Source: Clostridia bacterium
Lineage (GTDB): Bacteria; Bacillota_A; Clostridia; Lachnospirales; Lachnospiraceae
DNA: 6,918 nt
NCBI GenBank assembly: GCA_012515365.1
Contig: JAAYYM010000045.1
Coordinates: 1-6,918 of the forward strand
Direction of reading: 5' to 3'
How positions within the stretch are numbered: the stretch's first letter is position 1; each line of letters starts with the position of its first letter. The position numbers and the translations under genes were made by a program. The notes under the pieces were generated by a model. It was not told the DNA's origin and searched no databases. It saw only the letters and a list, made by a program, of their open reading frames with translations. Below are positions 6,265 through 6,918 of this stretch, in pieces.

Positions 6265-6474
6265 CTGTTAGTAAAATAAGAATTGGAAGTGCTGCTAGTA
6301 CATGGCATCTAAATACCCCAATCAAGACATATTGAGACGGTAGTTCTTTTGTCTAGGGGTTCAGAAGTAAAAGCTTAAAAAGAGATTTCCGAGATTGTAT
6401 CACTTTTTTTAAATTTTCTTCTCTAGCTGATTAGCAATTGCATGAAAAAGTAAAATATGGAGAGGAATGTGAAA
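6265..6474. other. Intergenic region between the AbiF terminator and the lipoprotein gene
   Basis: Apart from the rlmD-like tail, this AT-rich stretch holds a run of seven T near 6404-6410 without a convincing stem before it. For the lipoprotein gene, TAAAAT (6451-6456) could be a -10, but its best-spaced -35 (TGATTA, 6428) is poor, so no promoter is called. Confidence 0.4.
6313..6378 (+). pseudogene. Fragment like the 3' tail of rlmD/rumA (likely att junction)
   Basis: The frame reads IPQSRHIETVVLLSRGSEVK, then Ala and stop, preceded in frame by TAA (6310-6312) and lacking a start or ribosome site. Firmicute RlmD (23S rRNA m5U1939 methyltransferase) proteins end in a closely similar way (…FPQTxHVETVVLLSR), as I remember them. 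The 3' end of rlmD/rumA is a known insertion hotspot for integrative elements. The natural reading is the displaced original tail of a gene whose body lies beyond the left edge, with the element ending here. The alternative is that this is only a short chance frame; it is 21 codons. The block TTGAGACGGT (6332-6341) also occurs in the last codons of the recombinase in the same reading frame. Confidence 0.45.
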
Positions 6475-6918
6475 ATGAAAAATATACACTTATTTTGCCT
6501 GGTGTTATTGTCAGGGTTAGTACTTATGGCAGCAGGATGTGGAAGCAAACCAGAGAAAGCAGCTCAGGATTTAGAAGAAAATGAGGATCTGAATGAAAAC
6601 AATGATGATGCTCAGGTTGAGGGAATTGCATCAGAGTATGGTTCACCAGAAGAGGAAGCCGAAGCAACAGGAAGAGATTTATTTTTTGTGCTCTATGATC
6701 GAATTGGAGCGCAGCGTGATTTAGATTTAGTACAGGATGCAAGAACATATAAATCCAAAGTTACAACAGCAGATACAGAATATGTTACGGTGAGTGATGC
6801 AAATTACATAAATACACTGGATTTAACTACAGTATCATATAACCCAACAGAACAACAGGACTGGCAATTTGACGGAACCAATGCAACCGGTAGAATTCAG
6901 ACTTATTCAGATGGAAAA
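6475..6918 (+). CDS. Lipoprotein, N-terminal part (partial)
   Basis: The frame is open for 148 codons from ATG 6475 to the window edge. GGAGAGG (6459-6465) is nine bases upstream. Residues 1-21 are a lipoprotein signal peptide: Lys2, a hydrophobic stretch (LFCLVLLSGLVLMAA) and Gly21, then Cys22, the residue that would be lipidated. The -3 Ala is less usual than Leu but acceptable. An acidic, disordered linker (about 30-60, rich in Glu, Asp, Asn) leads into a soluble extracellular region beginning near GRDLFFVLYDRIGAQRDLD. The protein would be anchored to the outer face of the cytoplasmic membrane. I do not recognise the mature domain, and most of it lies beyond the window. It follows the presumed att tail, so it may be ordinary chromosome flanking the element. 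Confidence 0.85.
   Translation, partial: MKNIHLFCLVLLSGLVLMAAGCGSKPEKAAQDLEENEDLNENNDDAQVEGIASEYGSPEEEAEATGRDLFFVLYDRIGAQRDLDLVQDARTYKSKVTTADTEYVTVSDANYINTLDLTTVSYNPTEQQDWQFDGTNATGRIQTYSDGK

Noticed and set aside
6351..6366. GGGGTTCAGA as a tRNA T-arm
   Set aside because: No matching acceptor, D or anticodon arms surround it; the bases are part of the rlmD-like reading frame.
6524..6748. Minus-strand frame of 74 codons
   Set aside because: It is the antisense shadow of the lipoprotein coding sequence, rich in Leu, His and Pro as such shadows tend to be.

Overview
The window looks like accessory DNA from a low-GC, gut-type Firmicute. A Lachnospiraceae or other Clostridia host is my best guess. 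The basis is AT-rich coding sequence, strong AGGAGG-type ribosome sites, a large serine recombinase with a zinc ribbon and coiled coil, and the STAND/TPR and DUF6933-like proteins. The host assignment is inference.

Layout from left to right. Positions 1-2209 (minus strand) hold the first 736 codons of a STAND-type NTPase with a C-terminal TPR array; it starts at TTG and runs off the left edge. A divergent intergenic region (2210-2417) carries its promoter. A small unrecognised protein follows (2418-2612, plus). After a 195-base gap with a hairpin and a promoter over a tandem 22-bp repeat come a DUF6933-like protein (2808-3335) and a large serine recombinase (3357-5030), probably one operon. 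Next is a compact module: a strong promoter, a GC-rich structured RNA of about 70 nt ending in an intrinsic terminator (about 5189-5257), and an Abi_2/AbiF-type HEPN protein (5283-6224) with its own terminator. At 6313-6378 a short frame resembles the C-terminal tail of an RlmD/RumA-type rRNA methyltransferase, a known integration hotspot, so the right end of an integrated element probably lies there. A lipoprotein gene (6475 to the right edge) follows and may be flanking chromosome.

Functional reading. The recombinase would mobilise the element. The STAND-TPR protein and the AbiF-type HEPN ribonuclease candidate are both of kinds found in anti-phage defence, so this may be a small defence cargo region on a mobile element. 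The most interesting part is the RNA plus HEPN-gene pair at 5154-6224. Its order (promoter, structured RNA with two similar hairpin motifs, leaky-terminator position, toxin-like gene) resembles RNA-antitoxin (type III-like) toxin-antitoxin systems and the AbiF-ncRNA systems proposed as relatives of Cas13 ancestors. No CRISPR array, tRNA, rRNA or complete insertion sequence was seen.
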